A DNA stretch of 64,000 nucleotides, from assembly GCA_035628505.1 (NCBI GenBank), contig DASPJR010000215.1, forward strand, positions 1-64,000, given 5' to 3'. Each line of letters begins with the position of its first letter. Within the stretch, counting starts at the first letter, position 1. Below the pieces are notes generated by a model. That model saw only the letters and a program-made list of their open reading frames with translations, did not search any database and was not told the DNA's origin. The position numbers and the translations under genes are program-made. Origin of the DNA: DASPJR01 sp035628505. GTDB taxonomy: Bacteria; Planctomycetota; SZUA-567; H5-PLA8. Shown here one piece after another: positions 17,522 through 27,700 of the stretch.

Positions 17522-17728
17522 CTACACCCGCGAGCACGGTTTTGCACCTTGTCCCTGCGCTGCAGATGCACGGCACATCCGCTGCATTCCATAGCCGCGC
17601 TGGTGAAAGGCTTTCATTGCGCACGACTGCCTGCGTGAAGACCTCTTTCGAATGAGTAACTCTGAACTGCAGTCGGCGCCTTTTATCTTTAAACACAAGA
17701 GAAATTTTCTTTCAATTTCGCAGGACAT
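17522..17728 (-). pseudogene. Possible remnant of a CYTH-domain gene
   Basis: On the minus strand an ATG at 17728, preceded by AGGAG about 10 bases upstream, starts a 68-codon frame beginning MSCEIERKFLL. EIERKFL is the N-terminal signature of CYTH-domain (adenylate cyclase IV / thiamine-triphosphatase) proteins. After this the sequence does not continue as a CYTH domain. It lies in the ~360-base divergent gap before the alpha/beta hydrolase. The match is short, so chance cannot be excluded. Confidence 0.25.
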
Positions 17729-17815
17729 CCCCGTTCGACTCCTGGCAATCTTTTCCAAGTGGCACGATGCCTGCGCTTATCCAATCGCATATCAAGCTGC
17801 GCCAGGGCAACTCAC

Positions 17816-18448
17816 ATGAAACAGAAGACTGCATTCTTTGAAGTGAAACTCCAGTCAGGATTAGGCGATGCCGAAGCACGCTATTTCCCGTCACCCGAGG
17901 CTACGCGAGGCGTGGTGTTTGTCCCAGGGGCGATTGGCGGCTGGCATTCGCCGGCGCATAATTTGTATGGACGTTTGGTTGAGCAACTGAACGATGCCGG
18001 CATCGCCGCGCTGCAGATAAAATTTCGTGATCCTCATGCTCTGGAGGAGGCCACGCGAGACGTACTCGCCGGCCTTGCGTTCTTTGAGGACGAAGGCATT
18101 AAGCGAGCCGGCGTTGTCGGGCACTCGTTTGGCGGCGCGGTCGTCATCGCCGCGGCGGCACGAAGCAAACTGGTTCGCACTGTCGTGGCACTTTCGACAC
18201 AGAGCTACGGCGCCATTCCGGCAATTTATGCATTGGGCCGGCGCTGCTCAATCCTGCTGGCACACGGTGCGGACGACGAAATCCTGCCGCCGGAGTGCTC
18301 GCAGTATGTCTACAACGAGACGCGCGGCCGCAGAAAGCTTCTGCTCCTGCCCCATACTCGCCACGGTCTGGACGAAGCTGCGAACCAACTTCTTGATGAA
18401 GTACGCGCGTGGCTGCTGAAGGAACTGGGCCCAGTGCGAAGCTCCTGA
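17816..18448 (+). CDS. Alpha/beta hydrolase (dienelactone hydrolase-like)
   Basis: A 210-residue serine hydrolase without a signal peptide, probably cytosolic. The nucleophile elbow is GHSFGG with Ser104. Asp in HGADDEILPPE and His in HTRHGLDEA complete the expected triad. ATG at 17816 begins MKQKTAFFEV; the open frame extends 19 codons upstream without homology. Substrate is unknown; the small size and layout suggest a carboxylesterase or dienelactone hydrolase-type enzyme. It is alone on the plus strand. Confidence 0.85.
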   Translation: MKQKTAFFEVKLQSGLGDAEARYFPSPEATRGVVFVPGAIGGWHSPAHNLYGRLVEQLNDAGIAALQIKFRDPHALEEATRDVLAGLAFFEDEGIKRAGVVGHSFGGAVVIAAAARSKLVRTVVALSTQSYGAIPAIYALGRRCSILLAHGADDEILPPECSQYVYNETRGRRKLLLLPHTRHGLDEAANQLLDEVRAWLLKELGPVRSS

Positions 18449-18557
18449 CGAACTTTCCGAACACTGTGTTCAAGTCTCCTGATTCTTCACTCGCGTCAGC
18501 GTGGCAGGGGGTATACAGCCTCAGTCCCTGCCTGACCCGGCGTGAAGGAGGCGTGTC

Positions 18558-21047
18558 ATGAAACGCGTGCTGCCCATGTTAGTCGCTCTGGCGATATTGC
18601 GGGGATGGGCCGCAGAGCCAGCCGGCGCTGCTGTCACGCTCGCTGCGGACGGCAAGGCGCAACTGCCGATCGTCACAGCGAAAGCTGCAACCGCGCGTGT
18701 TCAGAAGAGTGCGGCCACGCTCGCGAGCTACCTGCAGAAGATCAGCGGTGCCGCTTTTGAATTAGTTACGGGTGACGGAGCCAGCGGAATTGCTGTCGGT
18801 ACTATCTCGGATTTTCCGGAACTGCAGCTCGCTCAGCCGTGGGATCCGGCCAATCCAGCTCAGCGCGAAGACTATCTCATCCATACTCACGCTCGCGGGA
18901 TTCTCCTGATCGGCGCAAGCGAACTCGCGGTTGAGCATGCCGTGTGGGATATGCTTTACCGCCTCGGGTACCGTCAATTTTTTCCGGGGCCGACGTGGGA
19001 AGTCATTCCCGAAAGCCGCACGTTGACGATCAATTTTCAGGTCCGAGAGCACCCCGCTTACAACGCCAGGCGCATCTGGTACGCCAACGGAATGGGCGAT
19101 TGGTCGAAGCCGCTTTACGCCGATTGGTGTGCGCGCAACCGCGCTGTCAGCGGCATCGAAGTGAATAGCGGGCATGCTTACGATGGCATCATCAAGCGCA
19201 ACCAGGCGGAATTCGACAAGCACCCGGAGTACCTCGGCCTGGTGGATGGCAAGCGAACGTCGAGCAAGTTCTGCATATCCAACCCGGGTTTGCGCGAGCT
19301 GGTCAAACAGGACGCCTTGCGGCAGATTGAGAAAAACCCGGCGCTGCAGAGCGTCTCCATCGATCCAAGCGACGGCGGCGGCTGGTGCGAGTGCGAAAAC
19401 TGCAGAAAGCTGGGGAGCATCTCCGACCATGCCGTCATGCTCGCCAATGAGCTGGCGGAGACACTCACCGCAAAATACCCGGACAAATTCGTGGGCATGT
19501 ACGCCTACAATCATCATTCCCCGCCGCCAACCATACGCGTTCACCCGCGCGTGGTGATCAACGTTGCGACGGCTTTCATCAAGGGTGACTACACTGTCGA
19601 GGCGCTGCTGGAGGGCTGGCAGAAGCAGGGCGCGACAACCGGCATTCGCGAATACTACAGCGTTCACGCGTGGGACCGCGACCTGCCTGGTCGCGCGCGC
19701 GGCGCGAACCCGGAGTACCTGCGCAAAACGATTCCGCACTTCCACGAACGCGGAGCGCGCTTCATGTCCGCTGAATCCAGCGATAACTGGGGCTGCAACG
19801 GCCTCGGCTATTACCTGGCTGCCCGAATGCTCTGGGATGTGCGCGAGGGCGCCCGCGTCGAGCAGCTCAAGGTCGACTTCTTTGAAAAGGCTTTCGGCCC
19901 GGCAAAGGAAACGATGTCGCGCTTTTATGCGCTCATCGATGCCTCGAGCAAGCCGCTGCTGTCGGATGATCTGATCGGCCGCATGTACCGCCTGCTCGCC
20001 GAAGCACGCTCGCAGAGCACCGTTCCAGCCATTCGCAGGCGCTGCGAGGATCTGATTCTTTATACGCGTTACGTTGAACTCTGGTCGGACTACACGCTGT
20101 CTGAAAACTCCAAACGGCAGGACGCCTTTGAGGCGCTCGCGCGTTTTGCTTACCGCATTCGCACAACGGGGATGGTTCATACCAGCGGGCTCATACGTGA
20201 CCTGCCCAAGCGCGACAAGACCATTCGGGTTCCGAAGGAAGCCGAACGCAATGTTCCGCCCGGAAAAAACATCTGGATGAGCAGCGAACCGTTCACGGCC
20301 GAGGAAATCGACAAATTGCTGGCAGCTGGAATCGAGCGCCGCAAGCCCTTCGACTTCCAGCCGGTATCTTTCGAAGACAACCTCGTACCGGCAACGCCGC
20401 TCAATCTTCCCTCAGTCGCGACGGGTAGCTTTGGAGGTCTCAGCCGCGGTTCGCGTGTGTATCACACCTGGCTGAGCGCGGCGCCCGGCACGGTGCGGCT
20501 GACCGCGACAGCTGGCCTCGTCTACGACAGCCGAGGCGCAGCGAAGCTCGGACTCTTTCCTCAGGCAGAAGCCGAAGGCAACTCAGTCGCCGACGCTGAC
20601 GTCGAGCCTGACAAGCAGCCGCACGAGGTTCAGCTCTCCTCGACTTATCCCGGCCATCATCGCGTGGAGATCAGCGACCGCATGGCGGGTACGGAAGTCT
20701 CGTGGACCGAGGGTACGCCCATGTGTGTGCAGTCGAGCCCGGATGTTCCGGCCACGTTCTGGCGCCCGTGGACGCTCTATTTTTACGTGCCGAGAGGCAC
20801 GCAGATCATTGGCGGCTTCGCGTCAGGCAAAGGCACGCTGCGTGATCCATCGGGAAAAGCCGCGTTTGTATTCAAAAAAGAGCCGCAGTATTTCAGCGTG
20901 CCCGTGCCGCCGGGTAGCGATGGCGGGCTCTGGAAGTTCGAAAACTGCGAGGGGCAGCGCCTTCTCATGACGGTGCCGCCTTATCTTGCACGCAATGAGA
21001 AAGAGCTGCTGCTCCCGGCGAGCGTGGTTGCGCGCGATCGCAAATGA
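18558..21047 (+). CDS. DUF4838 secreted protein (alpha-glucuronidase-like)
   Basis: An 829-residue exported protein. ATG at 18558 follows GGAGG by 7 bases. A signal peptide (about 1-24) is followed by the fold typical of DUF4838 proteins, with an N-terminal domain like that of alpha-glucuronidases (KSAATLASYLQKISGA, then HAVWDMLYRLGYRQFFPGPTW). A signature DGGGWCECENC lies at about 272-283. The C-terminal part is beta-rich. DUF4838 proteins are common in PVC polysaccharide loci. It is convergent with the PmoA-like gene, 7 bases apart. Confidence 0.85.
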   Translation: MKRVLPMLVALAILRGWAAEPAGAAVTLAADGKAQLPIVTAKAATARVQKSAATLASYLQKISGAAFELVTGDGASGIAVGTISDFPELQLAQPWDPANPAQREDYLIHTHARGILLIGASELAVEHAVWDMLYRLGYRQFFPGPTWEVIPESRTLTINFQVREHPAYNARRIWYANGMGDWSKPLYADWCARNRAVSGIEVNSGHAYDGIIKRNQAEFDKHPEYLGLVDGKRTSSKFCISNPGLRELVKQDALRQIEKNPALQSVSIDPSDGGGWCECENCRKLGSISDHAVMLANELAETLTAKYPDKFVGMYAYNHHSPPPTIRVHPRVVINVATAFIKGDYTVEALLEGWQKQGATTGIREYYSVHAWDRDLPGRARGANPEYLRKTIPHFHERGARFMSAESSDNWGCNGLGYYLAARMLWDVREGARVEQLKVDFFEKAFGPAKETMSRFYALIDASSKPLLSDDLIGRMYRLLAEARSQSTVPAIRRRCEDLILYTRYVELWSDYTLSENSKRQDAFEALARFAYRIRTTGMVHTSGLIRDLPKRDKTIRVPKEAERNVPPGKNIWMSSEPFTAEEIDKLLAAGIERRKPFDFQPVSFEDNLVPATPLNLPSVATGSFGGLSRGSRVYHTWLSAAPGTVRLTATAGLVYDSRGAAKLGLFPQAEAEGNSVADADVEPDKQPHEVQLSSTYPGHHRVEISDRMAGTEVSWTEGTPMCVQSSPDVPATFWRPWTLYFYVPRGTQIIGGFASGKGTLRDPSGKAAFVFKKEPQYFSVPVPPGSDGGLWKFENCEGQRLLMTVPPYLARNEKELLLPASVVARDRK

Positions 21048-21054
21048 GCGGGCG

Positions 21055-22047
21055 CTATTTCTTTGCGGCGGGGAATTCCTCTTTAGCGTATTTCTCGAAC
21101 GCGGCTGCGATACCCGCAGCTTTCTCATCGCCTTTGTGGAAAATAATCCGGTGGCGCAGGACGATGCGTTCGCCGGGGGGAATTGTGATTTTTCCGTCCT
21201 CGGCATTCCTGTCCAGGCTTCGAACACCAAACGGATTGGCGGTGAACAGGCCGTAGGTGCGAACGTGCCACGGAGTGGGATAACGGAAGCTTGAGGGGTG
21301 GTTGAGGATGGCGATGCCGAGCGTTTCGCCGTCCACCGGTCCGTAATAGTCGCACCACTTTGCGCGCTTGCCCCAGGCAGCCGCGTCGGTGTGGCCTTCG
21401 CTGTTGATAATGCGGCCGCCCAGTTTGGTATCCACGGCCATCGACGTGGGCACGCGCACGCTGAAGCCGGCGTCTTTACGGTCGTCAAACGTCAGCGGCC
21501 CATCGGTGGCGATGAAGTCGATGTCGTAATCGATAATGCGCGCCTCGCCGTCAACCCGGAACGTCAGTCGCCGCAGATCCTCAAACGATTTCTTCCCGTC
21601 GAAACCCATGTACGCGTTGCTTGCGACGATAACGGCCTTGTCCGTGGTCGCACTCACTTCTTTGAATTCCAGATGCTTGATTGCACCAAGCTTCGCCAAT
21701 CTGTGCGTCAGCTTTGGGTTTTCGAGAAAGGTTGTTTTCTCGTGCCACGTATCAGAGCCATTGGCGACTTCGTGTCCGAAATAAATGGAACGATGATGGG
21801 GATGATCATGCTGCTCGCCGTCGATTTTCTTCACGGGGTAAGCGCGCGTCATGGCTTTTCCGGTCGGACCAATTACCGGCCAGAGGTACGGCTTGTTCTC
21901 CTCACCGATCAGGTAATCCGTGAAGAGCTCGCCATTGAGCTTCACCGTGACGCCGCGTTCGGTTTTTTCGACCGAGAATCCTTCGCCCGCACAGGCAGTA
22001 AACGCGGCAAAGGCGAACACACAGAGAATGTACTTATGAGTAGTCAC
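21055..22047 (-). CDS. DUF6807 / PmoA-family secreted protein
   Basis: A 330-residue protein of the PmoA/DUF6807 family, recognised by RAYPVKKIDGEQHDHPHHRS and WHVRTYGLFTANPFGVRSL, with many conserved histidines. I chose GTG at 22047 because a strong GGAGG lies 6 bases upstream and it starts directly into a signal peptide (TTHKYILCVFAFAAFTAC); a longer frame to 22074 lacks such a site. The Cys in FTAC may be lipidated. The family is typical of PVC genomes and of glycan loci; its function is unknown. It is the last gene of the minus-strand sulfatase cluster. Confidence 0.85.
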   Translation of the reverse strand: MTTHKYILCVFAFAAFTACAGEGFSVEKTERGVTVKLNGELFTDYLIGEENKPYLWPVIGPTGKAMTRAYPVKKIDGEQHDHPHHRSIYFGHEVANGSDTWHEKTTFLENPKLTHRLAKLGAIKHLEFKEVSATTDKAVIVASNAYMGFDGKKSFEDLRRLTFRVDGEARIIDYDIDFIATDGPLTFDDRKDAGFSVRVPTSMAVDTKLGGRIINSEGHTDAAAWGKRAKWCDYYGPVDGETLGIAILNHPSSFRYPTPWHVRTYGLFTANPFGVRSLDRNAEDGKITIPPGERIVLRHRIIFHKGDEKAAGIAAAFEKYAKEEFPAAKK

Positions 22048-22139
22048 TGCTTCCCTCCGGGCATTTCGGACCACTTTCAGGTCACCAGTGTCACTCCAGC
22101 ATACGCCGATGCTGGCAAAAGTGTCGAAACCGCCCGCGT

Positions 22140-22250
22140 TTATCTTCGATCAACATCCGGCGTCGTCAGTTCTATGGCGACACGCGGCTCCGCTGCCGCA
22201 AGTGGCAGAGCGAGCAACGTAAGGAGCACGGCTGCTATTACTTTTTCTTG
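22140..22250 (-). pseudogene. Signal-peptide-like coding remnant between sulfatase and PmoA-like genes
   Basis: In one minus-strand frame overlapping the sulfatase stop, a stretch reads KVIAAVLLTLLALPLAAAEP followed by about 14 residues and a stop at 22140-22142. It looks like the start of an exported protein but has no start codon and ends at once. It may be the 5' end of a lost gene of this operon. Confidence 0.25.
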
Positions 22251-23698
22251 TCCCCGACAGGGACCTGCGGTTTGGCTTCCGGATGAGTAGCCAGCAGCGC
22301 GGTAAGTTTCGCGACGACCTCCGGCTGTTCGGCAGCGAGGTTTTTCGTCTCGCCCGGATCAGCCTGATAATCGTAAAGCTCAAACACGGCCGTGCTGGCC
22401 GGCGCACCCGGCTTCTTCCATTCGACCAGGCGGTATCGCTCGGTGCGGATTGCGCGTCCCAGCATCCCGCCGCCGCGCGGATAAACGTGAATGATGTGGT
22501 CGCGTGCCGCAGCCGCTGGATCACGCACGACTTTTGCGAAACTTCTGCCGTCGATTCCTGTCGGTACAGGCACGCCGGCGAGTTCAGCAAGCGTCGGATA
22601 AACGTCGACCGTCTCGATCAGCGCCTGCGTGCGCGCGCCTTTCGCCCCCGGCAGCGCGAGGATGAACGGGATGCGCGCGGCTTCCTCATAATTCGTATGC
22701 TTGCACCACATTCCGTGGTCGCCGAGATGAAAGCCATGATCGCCCCACAGCATGACAATCGTGTTCTTGCTTAAGCCTGTTTCGTCCAGCGCATCCAGCA
22801 CGCGACCGATCTGCGCATCGGCGTAGCTGGTCGCGGCATAGTAGCCGTGGATCAGCTGGCGCGAAAGATCCGGCCCCATTGGGCCGTCCTGTGGAATTGC
22901 GGCGTACTGCCGCAGCTCGCCGCCAAACTGCGGAGCGAACTTTGGCGCGCCGTCCGGCGGAGTCAACCGTGCGGCCTGCGGAAGCTTCTGCGGATCGTAA
23001 AGGTCCCAGTACTTTTTCGGCGCAACAAAAGGCAGGTGCGGGCGGATGAATCCGACAGCCATGAAGAAAGGCTCGTCCTTATCTTTCGCCGCCTGGAGAC
23101 GCCGCACGGCCTCGGCCGCAATTTTTCCATCCGCGTACGTGTCATCCGATACATCCGCGCACTCCAGCGCCTTGCCGCGCGGCAGGTTCTCCGGCTTAGA
23201 CTTGTCGGCGTTCGGGTCCGCCGGCGGCGCGTTGTTCTCCTTTAGTGCGTATTGCGGTGCGCGCGGTGAGAAGTGCGGCACGCTCCAGGAGGCCGCGTCT
23301 TCACGATTGCCGTGTCCAGTATGAAAGATTTTCCCCATCGCTTCCGTACGATAGCCACTCTTCTGAAAATGCTGCGCTATCGTTAGGGCATCCGGCACGG
23401 CCTTGCGGAAATTTGTTGCCAGATCGTAAATCCCCAGCGTCTGCGGACGCAGGCCGAGCATCAATGCGTTGCGCGAAGGCGAGCAGACCGCCTGGTTGCA
23501 GTACGCGCGTTCAAAGAGCACGCCGCGGCTGGCGAGCTTGTCCATGCTGGGCGTTCTGGCGAATGTTTCGCCGTAGCAGCCGAGCAGCGGTTTGAGATCG
23601 TCAACGCAGATGAACAGGACGTTCGGTTTGACCGGCTCGCCGGCACAAAGCGTCAGCGACGCCAGCGCGCAAGCAATCAATAGCGCAAAAACGTGCAC
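22238..23698 (-). CDS. Secreted type I sulfatase, iduronate-2-sulfatase-like
   Basis: A 486-residue exported arylsulfatase-family enzyme that hydrolyses sulfate esters. It has a signal peptide, the metal-binding VDDLKPLLGCYG (D33-D34) and the activation motif CSPSR at 72-76, whose Cys must be converted to formylglycine. Further signatures are GYRTEAMGKIFHTGHG, LWGDHGFHLGDHG and the DAQIGRVLDALDE helix, all like iduronate-2-sulfatases. GTG at 23698 has AAGGAG upstream. It lies 27 bases after the AraC gene on the same strand. A separate formylglycine-generating enzyme is needed; the FGE-like kinase domain in this window probably cannot do it. Confidence 0.93.
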   Translation of the reverse strand: MHVFALLIACALASLTLCAGEPVKPNVLFICVDDLKPLLGCYGETFARTPSMDKLASRGVLFERAYCNQAVCSPSRNALMLGLRPQTLGIYDLATNFRKAVPDALTIAQHFQKSGYRTEAMGKIFHTGHGNREDAASWSVPHFSPRAPQYALKENNAPPADPNADKSKPENLPRGKALECADVSDDTYADGKIAAEAVRRLQAAKDKDEPFFMAVGFIRPHLPFVAPKKYWDLYDPQKLPQAARLTPPDGAPKFAPQFGGELRQYAAIPQDGPMGPDLSRQLIHGYYAATSYADAQIGRVLDALDETGLSKNTIVMLWGDHGFHLGDHGMWCKHTNYEEAARIPFILALPGAKGARTQALIETVDVYPTLAELAGVPVPTGIDGRSFAKVVRDPAAAARDHIIHVYPRGGGMLGRAIRTERYRLVEWKKPGAPASTAVFELYDYQADPGETKNLAAEQPEVVAKLTALLATHPEAKPQVPVGDKKK

Positions 23699-23725
23699 GT
23701 TTTCTCCTTCGTGGTTACAGCGCGC

Positions 23726-24640
23726 TCAGCGCTTCTGGCGCAGCGAAAGCTGGTACTCGGACGGCGACAACCCCGTTGCGCGGCGGAAAACCTTGGCGAA
23801 GTAATTTCCGTTGGCAAAACCGGTTTGCCGCGCGATCTCCTTCATGGATACCCCGCCGCGCACCAAAAAGTCTTTTGCACGCTGAATGCGAATCTGCGCC
23901 AGCATTTCAAAGAGGGCGATACCGTATTCCTGCGAAAAGCCGCGGCAGAGATGGAACGGGCTGACATCAAAATGTAGCGCGAGACCCTCGAGTCCGATGG
24001 GTTCGGCGCAATGCTGGACAAGGTAGTCATGGACGCGGCGCATCAGATCGTTGCGCTTGCGCCGGGCCAGGGCACGGCGTGCTTCCGGATCGGGCGAATA
24101 GCGGTGGTGCGCGTAACGCAGAAGCGCGAGCAGGATTTCAAGCAGCGTCACACGCATCCGCTGCGGCGCGCCTGCGCTCTCGCCGCGGTACTCGTCCTCA
24201 AGTTCCTTAAGCATCATCTGCAGGTGCATGCGCGCGCTTTCATTTTTAAACGGCACGCCTGCTCCGAGCTCCCGCAGGCTTTTTTCAAGGCCTGGCGCGC
24301 GGAAAAAGACATAGAGCGCGCGATAGTCCTCGCCTTTGGCACGAATGTCCTTGTGCGGCGTGCCTTGAGGAATAATGAAGACGTCACCCGGGCCGACGTC
24401 GAACGTCCGCTTGCGCAGCTCGATGCGAGCATGTCCCTGCCGGACCTGGATCAATTCATGCGTGGGCGTGGCATGGAAGCGCTCTGCCCACTGGTCACCG
24501 ACAGAGACCTCATCGAGCTCATAAAGCACCGGGAGCGCCGAAAGGCCGCGTTCAAGTGCGCGTGTCCAGGCATCCTCTGGCGGTTTCTGCAGGAGGCACG
24601 CGGCCCGATCCCACGTCTGCTCCGGGCTGGCTTTCGGCAT
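23726..24640 (-). CDS. AraC-family transcriptional regulator with cupin sensor
   Basis: A roughly 304-residue regulator. The N-terminal half is a cupin-type ligand domain (HELIQVRQGHARIELRKRTF, then PGDVFIIPQGTPH), and the C-terminal half has the two AraC helix-turn-helix motifs (LALHFDVSPFHLCRGFSQEY and KEIARQTGFANGNYFAKVFR). Start at 24640 is a best guess; no clear ribosome site is visible and the frame extends to 24676. It is divergent from the ceramidase fusion (start 24746) and lies 27 bases before the sulfatase, so it likely controls one or both in response to a sugar or glycan fragment. Confidence 0.9.
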   Translation of the reverse strand: MPKASPEQTWDRAACLLQKPPEDAWTRALERGLSALPVLYELDEVSVGDQWAERFHATPTHELIQVRQGHARIELRKRTFDVGPGDVFIIPQGTPHKDIRAKGEDYRALYVFFRAPGLEKSLRELGAGVPFKNESARMHLQMMLKELEDEYRGESAGAPQRMRVTLLEILLALLRYAHHRYSPDPEARRALARRKRNDLMRRVHDYLVQHCAEPIGLEGLALHFDVSPFHLCRGFSQEYGIALFEMLAQIRIQRAKDFLVRGGVSMKEIARQTGFANGNYFAKVFRRATGLSPSEYQLSLRQKR

Positions 24641-24745
24641 ACACGCGACGGTACAAAAATTTACCCTTCTTTGCAAGACGAGGAAGCCGCGTGCGCTGGA
24701 GGCAACTGTATGTATAAACAGTGGATTGCCACCCGGAGAACGCGT

Positions 24746-27700
24746 ATGCGCTTTAGCATTCCTTTGTCTTTTCTGTTCTGCGTGCTGACCTGGACGTGCG
24801 TGTCTGGTGAAAACGCCTTTCGAGCAGGCATCGCGAGTGTCGACATCTCACCGCAGAAATTTCCGGTGCGCGTCAACGGTGGCTTCACTTCGCGCGAAGC
24901 GGGCAAACTTCTCGATACATTGGAAGCCAAAGCGCTGGCGCTCGACGATGGCAAAATGCGCATCGTGATTGTCCTCGTCGATTCCTGCATGCTCCCGCGC
25001 ACGCTGATAGACGAAGCCAAGGAACTCGCCGCGAAGACTACAAAAATCCCGACCGAGAACATGCTCGTGGCTGCCACGCACACGCATTCGGCGCCGTCCG
25101 CGATGGGCTGTTTAGGCACGCCCCCTGATGACGTTTACCCGCAGCTGCTTCCCGGCAAAATTTCGCAGGTTATCGAGAACGCCGTCGCGGCGTTGCAGCC
25201 CGCGAAGGTAGGGTGGGGCTCCGTGCAGGCGCCGGAGTACACCAACTGCCGGCGCTGGATCCGCCGCTTCGACAAGTTGCTCACTGACCCGTTCGGTGAA
25301 AAGAACGTTAAGGCGAACATGCATCCGGGCTACCTCAGTCCCGATGCGATCGGCCCGAGCGGGCCCGTCGATTCGGAACTGGGGATTCTGTCGGTGCAGA
25401 CGGCAGACGGCAAGCCGCTGGCTTTGCTCGCCAACTATTCGATGCACTACTTCGGTGCGGGCATGCTCTCGTCGGACTACTTCGGGCGCTTCGCGAAGGA
25501 GGTCGCCCGCCGCATTGCTCCGCAGCAGGATGCGAATTCGTTTCTAGTCATCATGTCGCAGGGCACCAGCGGCGATCTATACTGGGCCGATTACAGCAAG
25601 CCGGCGAAAAGTCTCGGCATGGATGAATACGCCGCAGCAATGGCGGCCAAGGCCCAGGCCGTCTACGAAAAAATCAAGCATCAGGATTCACTGACGCTCG
25701 CCATGCGCGAGGCGAAGCTGACTCTTGGCTTCAGGCTCGCCGATGAAAAACGGATGGCGTGGGCGAAATCCGTTGTCGCGGGACTCAACGGACGTCTGCC
25801 GAAAACGATTCCCGAAGTTTACGCGCATGAACAGATCTTTCTGGCCGAGCGGCCCACGGCGGAGCTCAAGCTGCAGGCTGTTCGCATCGGGGACATGGCT
25901 TTCACAGCGATTCCCAACGAGGTGTATTCGATCACCGGCCTCAAGCTGAAGGCGCAGAGCCCCCTGAAGCCCACCTTTAATATTGAGCTCGCCAACGGCT
26001 CTGAAGGCTACATTCCTCCGCCCGAGCAGCACACGCTAGGCGGTTACACAACATGGCCCGCGCGCACCGCCGGACTTGAGGTTCAGGCCGAGCCACGCAT
26101 AGTCGAAGCGCTGCTCAAGCTGCTGGAGGACGTTTCGGGTAAGCCGCGCCAGAAGCTCATCGACACGCACGGCGCGTACGCTGAAAATGTGCTCAAGGCC
26201 AAGCCGCTTGCGTATTACCGCTTGAACGAGATCAGCCTGCCGCAGGCGCTCGACGCGAGCGGCAATGGCCGCCACGCGCAGTACGAAGAGAAGATCGCGC
26301 TCTATCTCAGCGGCCCCGACTCAGCAGCGTTCTCCGGCGAAGCAGTCAACCGTGCGCCGCATTTCGCGGGCGGCCGCCTGCGCGCGCCGGCAAAGCCAGG
26401 TGGCAAATACTCGGTCTCGTTCTGGCTCTGGAATGGCTTGCCCAAAGACGTACGCGACGTTGCCGGCTACGCCTTCTCCTATGGCGCCGATAAGGCCGCG
26501 CAAGCGCCAGGAGATCATTTGGCCATCGGCGGCAAAGCCATTGCCGGAGGCAAGGTTCTCTTTTTTAACGGCGACACGCTCAATCAGGTTCTTGAAGGCA
26601 AGACTGAAATACCGCTCAAGACGTGGGTACATGTCGCTCTCGTGCGCGATGGCAAAAACGTCATCGTTTATCTGAACGGCAAACCTGAAATCACCGGCGA
26701 GGCAGCCAGCAGCGTTCCGGCCGAAGGCGCCGAGTTCTTCTTTGGCGGACGCAACGATCATTTGTTTGATTGGGAAGGCAAACTCGACGAAGCGGCGATT
26801 TTCGATCGCGTGTTGAGCGCCGACGAAGTCGCGGCTCAGTTTGCGGCGTCTGGCATGCCTGGCATCGCCGCTGCGCCCGAAGCGGCTCCCAAGACCCCGG
26901 CACAGAATCTGAAAGCGCCCACGCCGCAGGAAGCACTCGCGGCGCTTCGCGTCAAAGACGGCTTTGAGGTTCAGCTCGTTGCGGCCGAACCGCTCACGCT
27001 CGATCCGGTCGCCTTCGACTGGGGGCCTGATGGACGCCTCTGGGTTGCCGAAATGGCCGATTATCCGCTTGGTATGGATGGAAAAATGAAGCCGGGCGGT
27101 CGCATCCGCGTACTGGAAGATACGAATGGCGACGGCGTGTACGACAAGTCGACACTGTTCATGGACGACGTGCGCATGCCCACTGGCATCATGGTCTGGC
27201 GCGGCGGCGTTTTAGTCAGCGCGGCGCCTGAAATCATTTTTGCGTCGGACACAAATGGCGACGGCAAGGCCGACGAAAGGAAGGTGCTCTACAGCGGTTT
27301 CAAGGAAGGCAATCCGCAGCTGCGCGTCAACGCCCTGCGCTGGGGGCTCGATGGCTGGGTTTACTGCGCCAACGGCTGGAGCAACGGCACGGTCAAATCC
27401 GCAGCGACCGGCGAGAGCGTCGATATCAGCGGGCGCGATCTGCGCATTCAGCCCGACACGGGGCGGATGGAAACGATCTCCGGCGTGACGCAGTTCGGCC
27501 GCGAGCGCGACGACTTTGACCACTGGTTCGGCGTGAACAATAGCTTTCCCGTGTGGCATTACGTGCTGAACGAACGGTACGCCAAGCGCAATCCGCACGT
27601 CCCGGCGCTCGATCCGATCAAGCAGCTTGTTCTGCCGCGCAACCCCAAGATCTTCCCGATCGCACCTCCCGAAAAACGCTATCACAGCTTCAACGAAGCC

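Noticed and set aside
24011..24745. N-terminal extension of the ceramidase fusion
   Set aside because: It lies antisense to the AraC gene; ATG at 24746 has a ribosome site and a signal peptide.
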